Assembly: GCF_042453785.1 (NCBI RefSeq)
Contig: NC_091661.1
Span: 25,473,501 to 25,537,500, forward strand
From: Malus domestica
Taxonomy: Eukaryota; Streptophyta; Magnoliopsida; Rosales; Rosaceae
Direction: 5' to 3'
Length of the DNA stretch: 64,000 bases
Part shown: one piece after another, positions 22,413 to 33,577 of the stretch
How the letters are laid out: each line of letters starts with the position of its first letter
Position numbering within the stretch: the first letter of the stretch is position 1
Notes under the pieces: model-generated
What the model saw: only the letters and a program-made list of their open reading frames with translations
The model's database searches: none
Told to the model about the DNA's origin: nothing
Program-made: the position numbers and the translations under genes

Positions 22413-22672
22413 ATGAATGTGACACATTTCACGGTTTACGAATTTTGTCTAAAATATTGGTCTACCTAGTATTACTCTTTATATATTATAAAAAGAGTGG
22501 TCATTATATATATGTATATTTCTAATAGAAGCCATAAAGTGTTTCATTACTAAGACCAACCAAATACGTGCGGTGCTAAATTAATATATGTGTTCCAGTA
22601 ACTAATTTTTTGATTTGAAGACAATTCGCACAAATCACAAATAATTTTAAACCCCTATACAATTAGAATAGA

Positions 22673-22827
22673 ACTTGGCCGCTGAAAAATCAGTAGCAGC
22701 TCCTGCAGCTGGCCAATCACAAATGAACACGTGTCTAAGTAATTGATTTTTTAATCATATATTGAACACGTGTCTATCTATGATTAGCTAGCAGCAGGAG
22801 CTGTTGCTGATTTTTCAGCAGCCAAGT
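22673..22827. mobile_element. Hairpin MITE with 40-nt arms
   Basis: The left arm ACTTGGCCGCTGAAAAATCAG...CAGCTCCTGCAGCT pairs with the right arm AGCAGGAGCTG...CTGATTTTTCAGCAGCCAAGT. A roughly 70-nt loop separates the arms and holds a duplicated GAACACGTGTCTA. The transcript would fold into a long stem, so it could be a small-RNA source. Confidence 0.6.
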
Positions 22828-23042
22828 ATTGTCCATACGATTATCACATTAAACCAGCACAAACTAGGATCAAGAAGCGGACTTGGATCCAAGTACCCCT
22901 TAAAAGTTAAAAATAATATTACTCTAATGAACCACAATGATATGTAATGATGGTTAAACGAAAAAATTAATATTTAAAGATAATAGTAATCACAGCAAAG
23001 TAAATGTGTTTATTGTATGGCATATACGCATGCAGTTGGGTT

Positions 23043-23470
23043 GGGTGAACCTTTCAGAACCATGGGAACTTCTTGACAGGCCGAAACAGGCGATGCCCTA
23101 ATTCTAAGAACGTCAACGAGGAATATACATATTAATTCATGCAGAAGGACTACTCCAGCAGGTACATGAACGTCGACTGCTCACTCACTACATGATAAAA
23201 TTACAAATAAAATAATCCATATATATATATATACACTTTGTATTTTTCAACATTTTGGTGAACCTTTCAGAACCATGGGAACTTCTTGACCGGCCGAAAC
23301 AGGCGATGCCCTAATTCAAAGAACGTCAACGAGGAATATACATATTAATTCATGCAGAAGGACTACTCCAGCAGGTACATGAACGTCGACTGCTCACTCA
23401 CTACATGATAAAATTACAAATAAAATAATCCATATATATATATATACACTTTGTATTTTTCAACATTTTG
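23043..23470. repeat. Recent 214-bp tandem duplication
   Basis: Positions 23043-23256 and 23257-23470 are identical except for two substitutions I can see (GACAGG/GACCGG and TTCTAAG/TTCAAAG). Each copy has a (TA)n run and ends in CAACATTTTG. No gene or known element was recognised inside it. Confidence 0.9.
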
Positions 23471-26400
23471 ATGATCTCTGTCAAGGTGTCATACTCATGC
23501 ATAAAAAAATATATAAAAGCCAGGAAAAAAAAGGCCACCCGTCAAGACAAAGACGTCAGTGAGAATAAAAGTGCCCTAAATAGATTCTTTTGAGAAATGT
23601 TGTCTATTTTTGGTTAGTCACATAAAATTGTGGGTAGGGAGTTGGTGGCATGAGTGACGCAAGGTCCTTTGGTCTTTCATTTTATGTGCATTGATGGATG
23701 TAATTAACTTAAGAGGAAAACTCACAGCTTTAAGTGATTAAAAGTGTTTATGATATTGTATTCAAATTTTTCTTTCATTAATATTGTATGTGTAATAAAA
23801 AAACTCTCGTATTATGGGGTAAAAAACATTATACATAAAGAGAGTAAATACGGTCCTTATCAAACTTTAACCGCATAAATATTTAATGAGAGCGGTGAAG
23901 TTGTGGACTTGCCGGCAACCATGGGAATTTCTAGCACTTTTAATGTCATTGATTTATATGAGTTTCATCCTGATGATGCTCTTTTATAACATGTTGATCA
24001 CTTGTATACGAGTTTTTTTTAAGAGGGGGTGACTGACGTAGGACTAGAAGAGCAAATAATTGTAGCAAATCCCGACATGAATAGTAATCTCGTATGAATA
24101 GTATTTTAAAAATTTTTGTTGTCCGATTTAGTCCAAAAATACCTTTTTTTTCCGAAAGAGAACAACGGGATGATTCAAACTTATGGATTTTGGGCATTTG
24201 AAGCCGTTTGAAGGGTCAAAACAACGATTTAATTTATTTTTGGGTTGTTTTGTTATTTTTGGATATTAAGTTATTTCCTGTTTATCTCTATTTTTTCGTT
24301 AGGGTTTTGTGGGACTATGTAAGCATCCTTAAGGTTGTATTTTGTGTGGTTATTCAGTTGAAAATCAAAAGTTTCTCTCAAATGTCTAAAGTTCCAGAAT
24401 TCTTGTCTTTCCTTTTTATTTTATTTAAGGACAGTCAAAAGTTTTGGTTGCATCCAAAGTACATAAAAAACATGCGAGATTATATAATTGTAAACTCAAA
24501 AAATAATGAGATGTTAGGTAAATAAGGTTATCGTAAAGACAAAATACAGAGGTAAGGTGTTTGAGGTGAAATGAGGGGTAATTAAGGTTGTCAAATAAAG
24601 TACTCTCAAACACGTTTTAATCACTTTCATCGAGCTTTTCATGTAATCAATAATTCTAACCTAGTGTCCATTTTATTTTGTCCTTTAATTACGAAAAGAG
24701 CTAATTAAGGAGATCAAAATGTGTACGTAAACCCCAATGCATTAGTCCCTTCTTATTTAATGGTAAAAAAAAAGCTAATTAAGGAGATAAAATCTTTTGC
24801 ATTCATTTTATAGGTTGTCTCTATCATTGATTGATACATGTTAATAACTTAATCTTCATTAAATTTATTATTATAAACTTAACACGTGTCAATTAATGAC
24901 AAAGAACACAAAAAATAAATACATACTTTTAATCAAGTTGGTATATTACGTAAGAAGATTGAGTTGGGGTAAATGTAAAATGGGTCTTAGTATTTAGACA
25001 GCACGGGCTGTCACAATACTATATTTTTCTTTCTAGGTAAAGGAGCAATGGACCTTCTGAAGTAAAACAATTAATTTATCCACATACATAAGTTAGTACT
25101 TCACAACACATATATATAATCCTCCATTTTTTGGAGTATTTATAATTTTATTTAAATATCGCCATCTGACTGGTGGCAATTAAATATTAATTAGCACCAA
25201 AAGTCTGGCCCACGCCGACAAATCAGAATTAAGGGTTTTAATTAGAGGATTCTCACGAAAATATAACTTAATTAGCCGACCATTTCCTTCAGGTAATTTC
25301 AATCATAAGCTAAATAAAATAAGTGCTTATGAAAAAACAATATTAGTAAGGACAATTAAATGATTAATTTGCAGAGGACAGTTCAAGGTTAGCTAACTGA
25401 TTAACAGTTGAGATTCTTTGGGGCCCTCCTTCTCTAGGGATTGGGAGAAGGACAGCCAACCTACAGAATGTATATGGTCGGCGCTATTCTTAATTTAATT
25501 AGTTAATTAATTATATGGATAATTAAGTTTTTGCATGAGGAAAATATTTGATTATCTTGGAATCTTCACAAAGTTTAACTCGATCACAATACACTAACTG
25601 GCAAGTGAGTGCTGTTTAAGTTAACAGCCTAACACTGCCAATGTTAGGGAGAGAAAATAAATATATTCCCATAGGGCTTCTAGCAAAAAAATAAAACAAT
25701 AGTGTACAAATAAATTAACATCAATCACACTAGCTAGTTGACAACTTGGGATGAAGAAATAAAAGAAAAGGCTTATGTTTCTACTACCTATAAATCAAGG
25801 GGATAAAAAAAAAAAATAAGAAAGGTGAGTTGGTTTTGGTAGCTGTTATTTACACTGATATTGTCATTAATTATACGTTTTAAAATAACAGTATATTTTT
25901 GTTCCATTTCCGTGGAAAGAAAATTAGTGGAGCGTGAACTTGCACAAGGATACATAAGAATGATTATTTGCTGCCACTTCGTACAATATTATATGCTTCT
26001 CCAATATGGTTAACTATATTCATTTAAAATGTGGGTATATAAATTGATGGTATATAAGTCGTCGATGCAACTGATATTGTCCATGAGTACTCCAACTAAA
26101 CACGTCAAAAAACCAAGCTACCTCGTTGATATAAGAGATATACGTCATTAATTATATATATATATATATATATATGAACGTATCAAAATCCAAGAATGTC
26201 CCGGCCCTATGATAGATCATATGACCTAAATATACGTATCAAAATCCCCGGACTCCATCGGATATTGCTGGATCGGACTTTGTTGGCTGCATATATTAGC
26301 TCAGATTTGCAAGTAGAGAATCTCATCACACAGATTCTTAATCATATGTGAAAATCTCACACAGATTCTTGATTAGTTTGTAATCCTCCAGAAAACCCAT

Positions 26401-26960
26401 CTGCTTTTGCTTCGCTGCCATTCCAAAAATATTGAATTTCGTAAAAGAAATTATACATGGCTAGCTCGTCAACAGTCAACACGTACAATATTTTAAGGTT
26501 ACGACGGTGGTGAGAGATCTGCAGCTGATCAGTTCCGTTTGGCTTTCGAAAATGTACTGAAGTCAGCAAAAGATGGCACCAGGCTGTTCAAACTGTATCT
26601 CTCTCTTCCGGTGCACATGCATGATGAAAATTTGTACTTATACTTCGCCTTTGAGGAAATAAAACTCATTGCAAGCTAGCTCGCTAGGGACTTCGACAAA
26701 TGGTTTCCAATAGGAAGCAACACGATTAGAAGAAAAACTTTATGACACTGTTTCATACATATTCTAAATCTCTCCCCTCACACATATTTCGTGAGGAAAA
26801 AGCTAAAACGAAAAGACATACAATGAGAGACTAAGCGCGTTTTCTAACAGCCAAAATTGCTTTAATTATGTTGGCCAGAAAATTATAAATGTGTCTAGTT
26901 CATAGAAGTACCCTTTGAAGAAACATCTGCTAAATAATTTTTTTATAAAATGAGAATGCT
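23471..26960. other. AT-rich intergenic region, no gene recognised
   Basis: Only short chance frames are present. Minor features are an (AT)n microsatellite at about 26152-26176 and a small inverted repeat near 25428-25456 (CCTTCTCTAG / GGGAGAAGG). I see nothing else I can name. Confidence 0.5.
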
Positions 26961-26967
26961 AGAGATC

Positions 26968-27445
26968 CCACATTGATGTTCTATATAATGTGACAAATAA
27001 CACATACAATCACATCTAATAAGATTATTTTTTAATTAAGATAACATGTACGCGTCACTTGTTACATTAAATACTGGATAATATTGCATCACCTATATAG
27101 GGATGTACATATCATCCATTTGTGAATAACATACCTTGATCGACTAAATGAACCATCGGAACCGTACATCAATTTAGTAAGCTTCATTTGAAGATCACTC
27201 CTACAACAAACATACAAATAAATAGACGTGGTACCTACACAATCGATTTATTCTATACATTTGAACTAAATGATTTCTGATTAAATTGATTTTTCGTAGA
27301 GGTGATCTTCAAATGAAGGTTAAGAAATTGACAGTTCCAATCGTTAATTTTATTCGGTTAAGATACGTTATTCGCAAATAAGGACATGTGCATCCCTAAA
27401 TGGTGCAAGTGTTAAATATTACACCAATATGGTACAAAAAAACAT
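26968..27445. mobile_element. Long inverted-repeat MITE upstream of the acyltransferase
   Basis: The arms are inverted. CTTCATTTGAAGATCAC (about 27182) faces GTGATCTTCAAATGAAG (about 27302). Further out, GGATGTACATATC..CATTTGTGAATAAC faces GTTATTCGCAAATAAGGACATGTGCATCC. The total length is about 480 bp. It lies 400 bp upstream of the BAHD start and could influence that promoter. Confidence 0.55.
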
Positions 27446-27703
27446 GATCTCTCCAATATTTTCCTTGGAAAATATATCTACCAGTAACCCCAAACTAAAC
27501 TGCCCATAATCAATGTATCATCATATACACATTCATGAAACACAAACATTAAAAAATTAAAGGGTAATGCTAGAATTAAAAAGTCCATGATAGCCAAATC
27601 AGCAAATAATCACAAAGGGGAACAACAGTTAACCACAGATCCTACGTCAGCACATGCATGAACTGAACCAAAATCCCCAACCCCTCCAAGGCGCCAACCC
27701 ATC

Positions 27704-27712
27704 CCTATAAAT
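27704..27712 (+). promoter_or_regulatory. TATA box of the BAHD acyltransferase gene
   Basis: CTATAAATACC lies about 140 bp upstream of the ATG and is followed by a CT/CA-rich leader (CACACTTTTCCTCACAACTCACAC). This is a typical plant TATA promoter; the transcription start is expected about 30 nt downstream. Confidence 0.7.
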
Positions 27713-27844
27713 ACCACTCCCAACTCCCACACTTTTCCTCACAACTCACACTTTCAGTATTACCTACAGACTTGGCGAAGATCCACCGAAGAATAAGAAG
27801 CAGCAACAATTTTTGAATTTTTGATCCCTCAAATACTTCAAAAA

Positions 27845-29326
27845 ATGTCTTCTTCGGATTCGCCAACGTCTCTGATCATTTCCAAATCCACCGTCTTCCC
27901 CGAACGGCCCTCCGCCCTCGCCGACCTCCCCCTCTCAGTCTCCGACCTCCCCATGCTCTCCTGCCACTACATTCAGAAGGGTCTCTTCTTCCCCCTCCCT
28001 CCCTCCCCCATCATCCCCCTCCTCAAATCCTACCTTTCCCAAACCCTCTCCCGCTTTCCCCCATTGGCCGGCAGACTAACCACCTACCCCACCGGCCACG
28101 TGCACATCACCTGCAACGATGCTGGCGCGGACTTCATCCACGCGTCGGCCCCCAGTCTCTCAATCGGAGATGTTTTGAACCCTACTGACGTCCCCGACTG
28201 CATCAAGGAGTTTTTCGCTTTCGACAGGACCGTCAGCTACTCCGGCCACCATAACGCAATCCTGGCTGTCCAGGTCACCGAGCTCAGCGACGCCGTTTTC
28301 ATCGGATGCTCCGTCAACCACGCCGTCATGGATGGCACCTCCTTCTGGAACTTCTTCAACACCTTCGCCGAGCTCTGCCGAGCATCGTCATCGTCACTAT
28401 CACCAAACGAAAATTATAATTACACGAAAATGACAATCACAAGGCAGCCGGACTTCAGCCGGAACTCGGTTCTGATCTCTCCGGCGGTGCTTCGAGTTCC
28501 GGCGGGAGGTCCCAAAGTCACATTCAACGTCGACGAGCCGGTGCGCGAGCGAATTTTCAGCTTCAGCAGAGAAGCCATTCAGAAGCTCAAGGCACGAACC
28601 AACAACAAAAAATGGTCCGAAAACGGCGACGTTTTGCTGAGCGCCGTCGAGATTCTCGGGAAGCAGAGTAACGATCCCTACCAAAACAAAGACAATGACG
28701 CGAGAGTGACGTCGATTATCGAAAACTGGTCCAAAAATTCGAACGCGAACTCCAAAACAACGGCGGAGATCTCGTCGTTTCAGTCCCTGTGCGCGCTGCT
28801 CTGGCGATCCGTGACGCGTGCGAGGAATCTTCCGTCCTCGAAAACGACAACGTTCAGAATGGCGGTGAACTGCCGGCACAGACTTGAGCCGAAGCTGGAC
28901 GCATTCTACTTCGGGAACGCGATTCAGAGCATCCCGACGTACGCGACTGCCGGGGAGTTGCTGTCGTACGACACGAGGTGGTGCGCGGAGCAGCTGAACA
29001 AGAACGTGAAGGCGTACGATAACGACAGGGTTCGGGGCGTCGTTGGGGATTGGGAGAGGGACCCGCGAGTGTTCCCGCTGGGCAACTTTGATGGGGCAAT
29101 GATGACGGTGGGGAGCTCGCCGAGGTTTCCGATGTACGACAACAACTTCGGGTGGGGGAGGCCGATGGCGATTCGGAGCGGGCGGGCGAATAAGTTCGAT
29201 GGGAAGATATCAGCGTTTCCGGGGAGGGAAGGAGGCGGGAGCGTTGATCTCGAGGTGGTTTTGGCGCCTGACGCAATGGCTGGTCTCGAAACGGACTCTG
29301 AGTTCATGCACTACTTGTCCAGTTGA
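27845..29326 (+). CDS. BAHD-family acyltransferase
   Basis: This is a single-exon gene of 493 residues, a normal length for the family. BAHD enzymes transfer an acyl group from a CoA thioester to an alcohol or amine in the cytosol. The catalytic HxxxD motif is present as H159-A-V-M-D163. The second signature, DFGWG near the C-terminus, reads NFGWG (434-438), with aspartate replaced by asparagine. The following GRPMAIRSG and the N-terminal FFPLPP...PPLAGRL fit the subgroup annotated as 'uncharacterized acetyltransferase At3g50280-like', which includes EPS1- and DCR-like proteins. The substrate cannot be told. The start is the ATG in caaaaaATGTCTTC; an upstream in-frame TTG is not a plausible plant start. 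It is the only gene between 16 and 38 kb. Confidence 0.9.
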   Translation: MSSSDSPTSLIISKSTVFPERPSALADLPLSVSDLPMLSCHYIQKGLFFPLPPSPIIPLLKSYLSQTLSRFPPLAGRLTTYPTGHVHITCNDAGADFIHASAPSLSIGDVLNPTDVPDCIKEFFAFDRTVSYSGHHNAILAVQVTELSDAVFIGCSVNHAVMDGTSFWNFFNTFAELCRASSSSLSPNENYNYTKMTITRQPDFSRNSVLISPAVLRVPAGGPKVTFNVDEPVRERIFSFSREAIQKLKARTNNKKWSENGDVLLSAVEILGKQSNDPYQNKDNDARVTSIIENWSKNSNANSKTTAEISSFQSLCALLWRSVTRARNLPSSKTTTFRMAVNCRHRLEPKLDAFYFGNAIQSIPTYATAGELLSYDTRWCAEQLNKNVKAYDNDRVRGVVGDWERDPRVFPLGNFDGAMMTVGSSPRFPMYDNNFGWGRPMAIRSGRANKFDGKISAFPGREGGGSVDLEVVLAPDAMAGLETDSEFMHYLSS

Positions 29327-29479
29327 GCTTGTAAAACGACGTCATATTATATTAAAAAGTAATAACTTAAAGGGAAGAGAAAAAGATAGGATGTGGAATT
29401 GTGGATGATGGGTTGAAGCTTGAAGGGTTCGGTGCGGTTGATAAGTATCCAACCTTGATCTGCACTGTTATGTGACCGT

Positions 29480-29681
29480 TGTTGGATTTATCCAATATAA
29501 ATCAACTTTTAAGCGGTCTATTACATATAATAAAAATGTAATATTTGAGAATAATGTTTATTGTGATTTAATCTCTTAACGATATCAATCATATATAAGG
29601 TGTCTTATATTAGAAATAGGATTGATAGGAATTCTTAATTGAATATGATTATGATATTTGACTGAGAGGCTAAGAGGTAGT
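29480..29681 (+). repeat. Left LTR of the outer element (truncated)
   Basis: It matches 32853-32966 plus 36887 to about 36955, including TCCAATATAAAT, GATATCAATC.TATATAAGGTGTCTTA and GAATATGATTATGATA. The similarity stops after GAGGCTAAGA. Confidence 0.65.
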
Positions 29682-32600
29682 GAACCTATATCCATTCTTA
29701 TATGAGAATTATGGTTGGTCATGTGATTATATATAGGTTTAGTTTACAAAGAAGTAGTGAACATATGAAGGCATGAGGTATGTAATCCATTCAAAGTATG
29801 TGACTTAGTTGATAAGCATGAATTTTCGAACATGTATTATTGTTTGTGGTTTTTTCTACGCCTGAAGAATTTAAACAGTGCTTTGATTAGTAAATTTTTA
29901 TGTGTCGTAAGGGGAGAAGAAAATAAATTTTTCAAGGCTAATGTAGGGCATATATCGGAGATGTTTTCTATGGAAGAAAATAATTTTGGTTGTTCCTTTA
30001 TTTAATTTGGTATTTACAAAGCTAATGCATGATTTTAATGTTGTGTTTGGTAGTCTTGTACTACATAAAGAAATATATAAAAGGAAAGGAACCCGTTTGA
30101 CTTAAGAAAACATTTGAGCGATTTTGCTTTTAAATTAAAGGAATGTATTGTTCTTTCCCATTACATAAAGTATTTCTATTTTAAGTAATTGACTCCATAA
30201 TGATAAGTATTGACATTCTTGCGGTGGAATAAAACGTGTTCTATATGTGATTAATCTCTTTCAAGTATGTTGTTAGGTTTCTTGAGATTAATTTAATGTC
30301 AAAGGGAGTCATGAAGGAATTAGTGTCATTTGTTGGCAAGACTCGAATCAGGTTATCATAATTTTGTCACTTACAGTTAATGAATCCATGTGACTTCTTG
30401 TATTATTTCAGGACGAAGTTGATCAATGCCTTTTCAACTAAGCAAGCCGCAACGGCTTAGTTGACAATGGGACTATGTTTTTTTAGTTACTTCGGTCAAC
30501 ATTACATCTTAATTAGAATAAAAGGGATAATCTTCAGGTGTGGGTTATTTCTTTTAGTTTAATTAAGATGGCATAGTATGAATTTTATTTCACAGAAGTT
30601 GTGAAAGTTTCATTTGTCCACAGGTGTTGAAGTTTTTCATGAAGGTACTCTTGTGACCTAATCTAGTACTGGAAACTAGTTAATTTTCTTGCCCGCATGT
30701 GTTAATTAATATAGTTTCATGAAGTTTATGGGGGAATAAAGTTCCATGTCTTCATTTACAAATATTTCCACTATGAGCCCCATTATAGGTTGTGGTTTTA
30801 AGGCATGGAAATTGATTGCATCATGACATATTTTTGTGTCTCTTCATGAGACTTGTTGATGCAAAGTACGTATTGAACCCATGAAGGTTAATCAAGGATT
30901 GCTAAGGTACACATTGTTTAAGTATAATGCTTGTAAATATTTTCAATTTGAACTGTGATGTCTGTTTAGAGGATGAAATTTGATCACTTGAGATTCCTTT
31001 GACATCGAAATTGAAATAACATGAAATTGAATTTGTTAGAGATGTTTAGATTCATGATAGATGAACATAATTTTTCTGGCAGATTGCTATCTTGATTAAA
31101 ATCAGACGAATGACACGTGTAACGATTACCAAATGACCTGAATGTTTGATATGTTAAACATATATATGTCTTGTGTGTGCAAATTTTCATAATTTTTTTC
31201 TGTATATTTTAATTATGGTGAATTTACTAGTAACCCATGCTCATATAGACAGTTTTACTGGCAGATTGCATTGGGTTTTTGAGTTGTCACTTTAGACTAC
31301 TATTTTGACCCAAAACTCCTCTATATTTTTATTTTATGAAGATTAGTATGTCTATTTTGATCTGTATAATTTGGTTGCAATCAAGCTTATAAATTAATTA
31401 TGATTAGTTCTAAAGTAAGTGTAACTCGTTGCTGAAATTTTGTTTGACAACTTTATGTTAGTTGTAATGTCTATTTTATTATGTCTAAAATATAAAGCAA
31501 TTTTATTTAGTTACATCTTTAAAGAGTGTTTGCCCAAGTGGGAGAATTAGTGAACAAAAATTGGGCTTCACACTCATTAACTTATTTGCAAGTCTAAACT
31601 CTAAAAACTTAGTGGGAGTTGTTCTAAAATTTTGAGCATTAAGTGGACTTGCATGATACTATTAAAGCGTTATTCTATCTTCCATGAATTTGTGTTTTGG
31701 TTGATAACTCGAATGACAATAACATGTTTAAGTTGCATGAATTGATACTTCATATAAGTGTACATTTTTGCAATCATTCGAATTCCTCAACTGATTATTT
31801 GTTAATCTTGACATAGAATTTTGGGGCTCATAAGGATTTAGCATAAATGTGAAATTATTAATACATATAAGATGGTTGTTGGATGCATGTTTTTGTGTAA
31901 CAGTGGTGAATGCTTTCATGCTTAGTTGTTTGAGGTAATATGCATTCATTGACTGAGTAAGGCTATTCCCAAAGGCATATTTTAAAAAAATATGATTTAA
32001 TGATGTTGCAGATCAGTGGGAGCTTAAGGTTTGTGTTGGCAATGTCTTACATTTGCAGATGACCTATAAGGTATGTATAGAATCCATGTATTCATTTTAA
32101 TCTCCAGTTGGATTCATTAAGTCACATTTTTCGTGTGCTAGTCAATTATCGGATGAAATATATTTCGGATATCAAGTTGTTATCAAATTGCATATTAAAT
32201 GGCATGGCATGGTTTGTGCACTGCCTTAGTTGTGAGGATTTCCATCTGCCCATAGGTGTTGGAAATCACCATGAAAGTAACTGGTATGGTGCATAGATCA
32301 GTGTCAAAAACATGTTAATTCATCTTACTCACAAGTGTTGAATTAATTTGCTTTATGAAGTTTTGGGATATTTTACTTGGACATGTGCCTATTTGCTATT
32401 TTTCAGTTGTGTCCATTGGCTACGAACATTGTTTGTCTTGTTATTGGTCTAATGAAAGTGATGCATGATTGTTTTGGAGATGTATTCACACCTGCAGGTT
32501 ATGTTGGTTTCATTAGATGAAGGATATCTGTGTTGGCAGATTTAAGACTTTGAAGAAGCATAAGTTGGGCCTGAGATGATATAAAGTAAGACATTTTGGT

Positions 32601-32852
32601 TTTTGCTTTAAAAGTTTCATCTCTTGATCATAATTTGTGTTTCATGTGAACGAGGATTTTAGCATGTGTGATTATGAAGGTTATGGGTTTTGTCAACCTT
32701 ACAACCTTGTTAGTTCCATGTTAAGAAATGCACTTGACAGAAACTGCATTAAGGATGAGATGTAATCACTGTTACATGGCCACTAAAGTGACATTAATCT
32801 CCAATCTCAAGTATAAACGTGAATATTACATTTTGTAGACCAAGTGGGAGAA

Positions 32853-32966
32853 TGTTGGATTTATCCAATATAAATAAACTTTTAAGTGGTCTATTGCGTG
32901 TAATATTGGAGAATAATGTTGATTGTGATATCTCTTAAAGATATCAATCTTATATAAGGTGTCTTA
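32853..32966 (+). repeat. Right LTR of the outer element, first half
   Basis: It starts TGTTGGATTTATCC after the polypurine-like tract and is cut at GGTGTCTTA by the nested element. The second half resumes at 36882 with TCTTATATTAGAAATAG, which duplicates TCTTA. Confidence 0.75.
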
Positions 32967-33577
32967 TGTTGGAAATTATATATTATAATATGAAATATTG
33001 TAATATATAATTTTAATAATTGAATGAAAAATAGTGTTAACCAATTTCTTAGAAGGGTTATGTTGTTTAGGTGCATTCCCTTGATAAGTGATGTATACTT
33101 ATAGATGAAAAGTTACATCTCTTTAATAAGTAGAAATTGGATTCTATATAAACCCATGAAACCATTGGTATTAAATATAGAGAAAATTAGAGTTAATTTT
33201 TACTCTTGAAAAATAGGGTTTCCCCACTTTGTTTCTCAAATGATTCGTATGTCAAATTCCGAGTTGTGTCTTGAGAGTACGGAATATATAAAGTTCGCCA
33301 TAGTCCGAAGATTGAAGTGCTTTGACTTCGGAATATAGATTGTTGAATCCTGGGAGATAGATGCCTATCGAACTACAAGCACAAGAGTATGGGCGAAATT
33401 CTATCTTTAGGACATTGCATTTATGCAAGCCTCAATCTCCAAAGTTTGTCAGTTTTTCTAACTTTATCTCTAATTGTTTATATTAATCTCATACATAATT
33501 GATGTTGTGATTTTCTTTATGATTACTTTCATTGAAATTCTTTTATTATTTTCATATTTTCTAATATTGCTCCAACA
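32967..33577 (+). repeat. Left LTR of the nested element
   Basis: This 611-bp LTR is nearly the same as 36272-36881. Visible differences include AGAAGGGTT/AGAAAGGTT and GTATACTTA/GTAGACTTA. Confidence 0.9.

Larger units (their letters stand above)
20839..22672. other. Intergenic stretch with LINE remnants
   Basis: No intact gene. It contains an RNase H-like fragment (minus strand, 21770-21944) and a LINE-type 3' tail (plus strand, about 22270-22412), described separately. The remainder is AT-rich sequence with homopolymer runs and no feature I can support. Confidence 0.5.

Noticed and set aside
27821..27844. Longer N-terminus for the acyltransferase starting at TTG
   Set aside because: TTG is not a credible plant nuclear start; the ATG at 27845 fits the usual BAHD N-terminus.
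28400..29307. Antisense frames of 127-159 codons opposite the acyltransferase
   Set aside because: These are shadows of a GC-rich coding exon on the other strand; no domain or promoter supports them.
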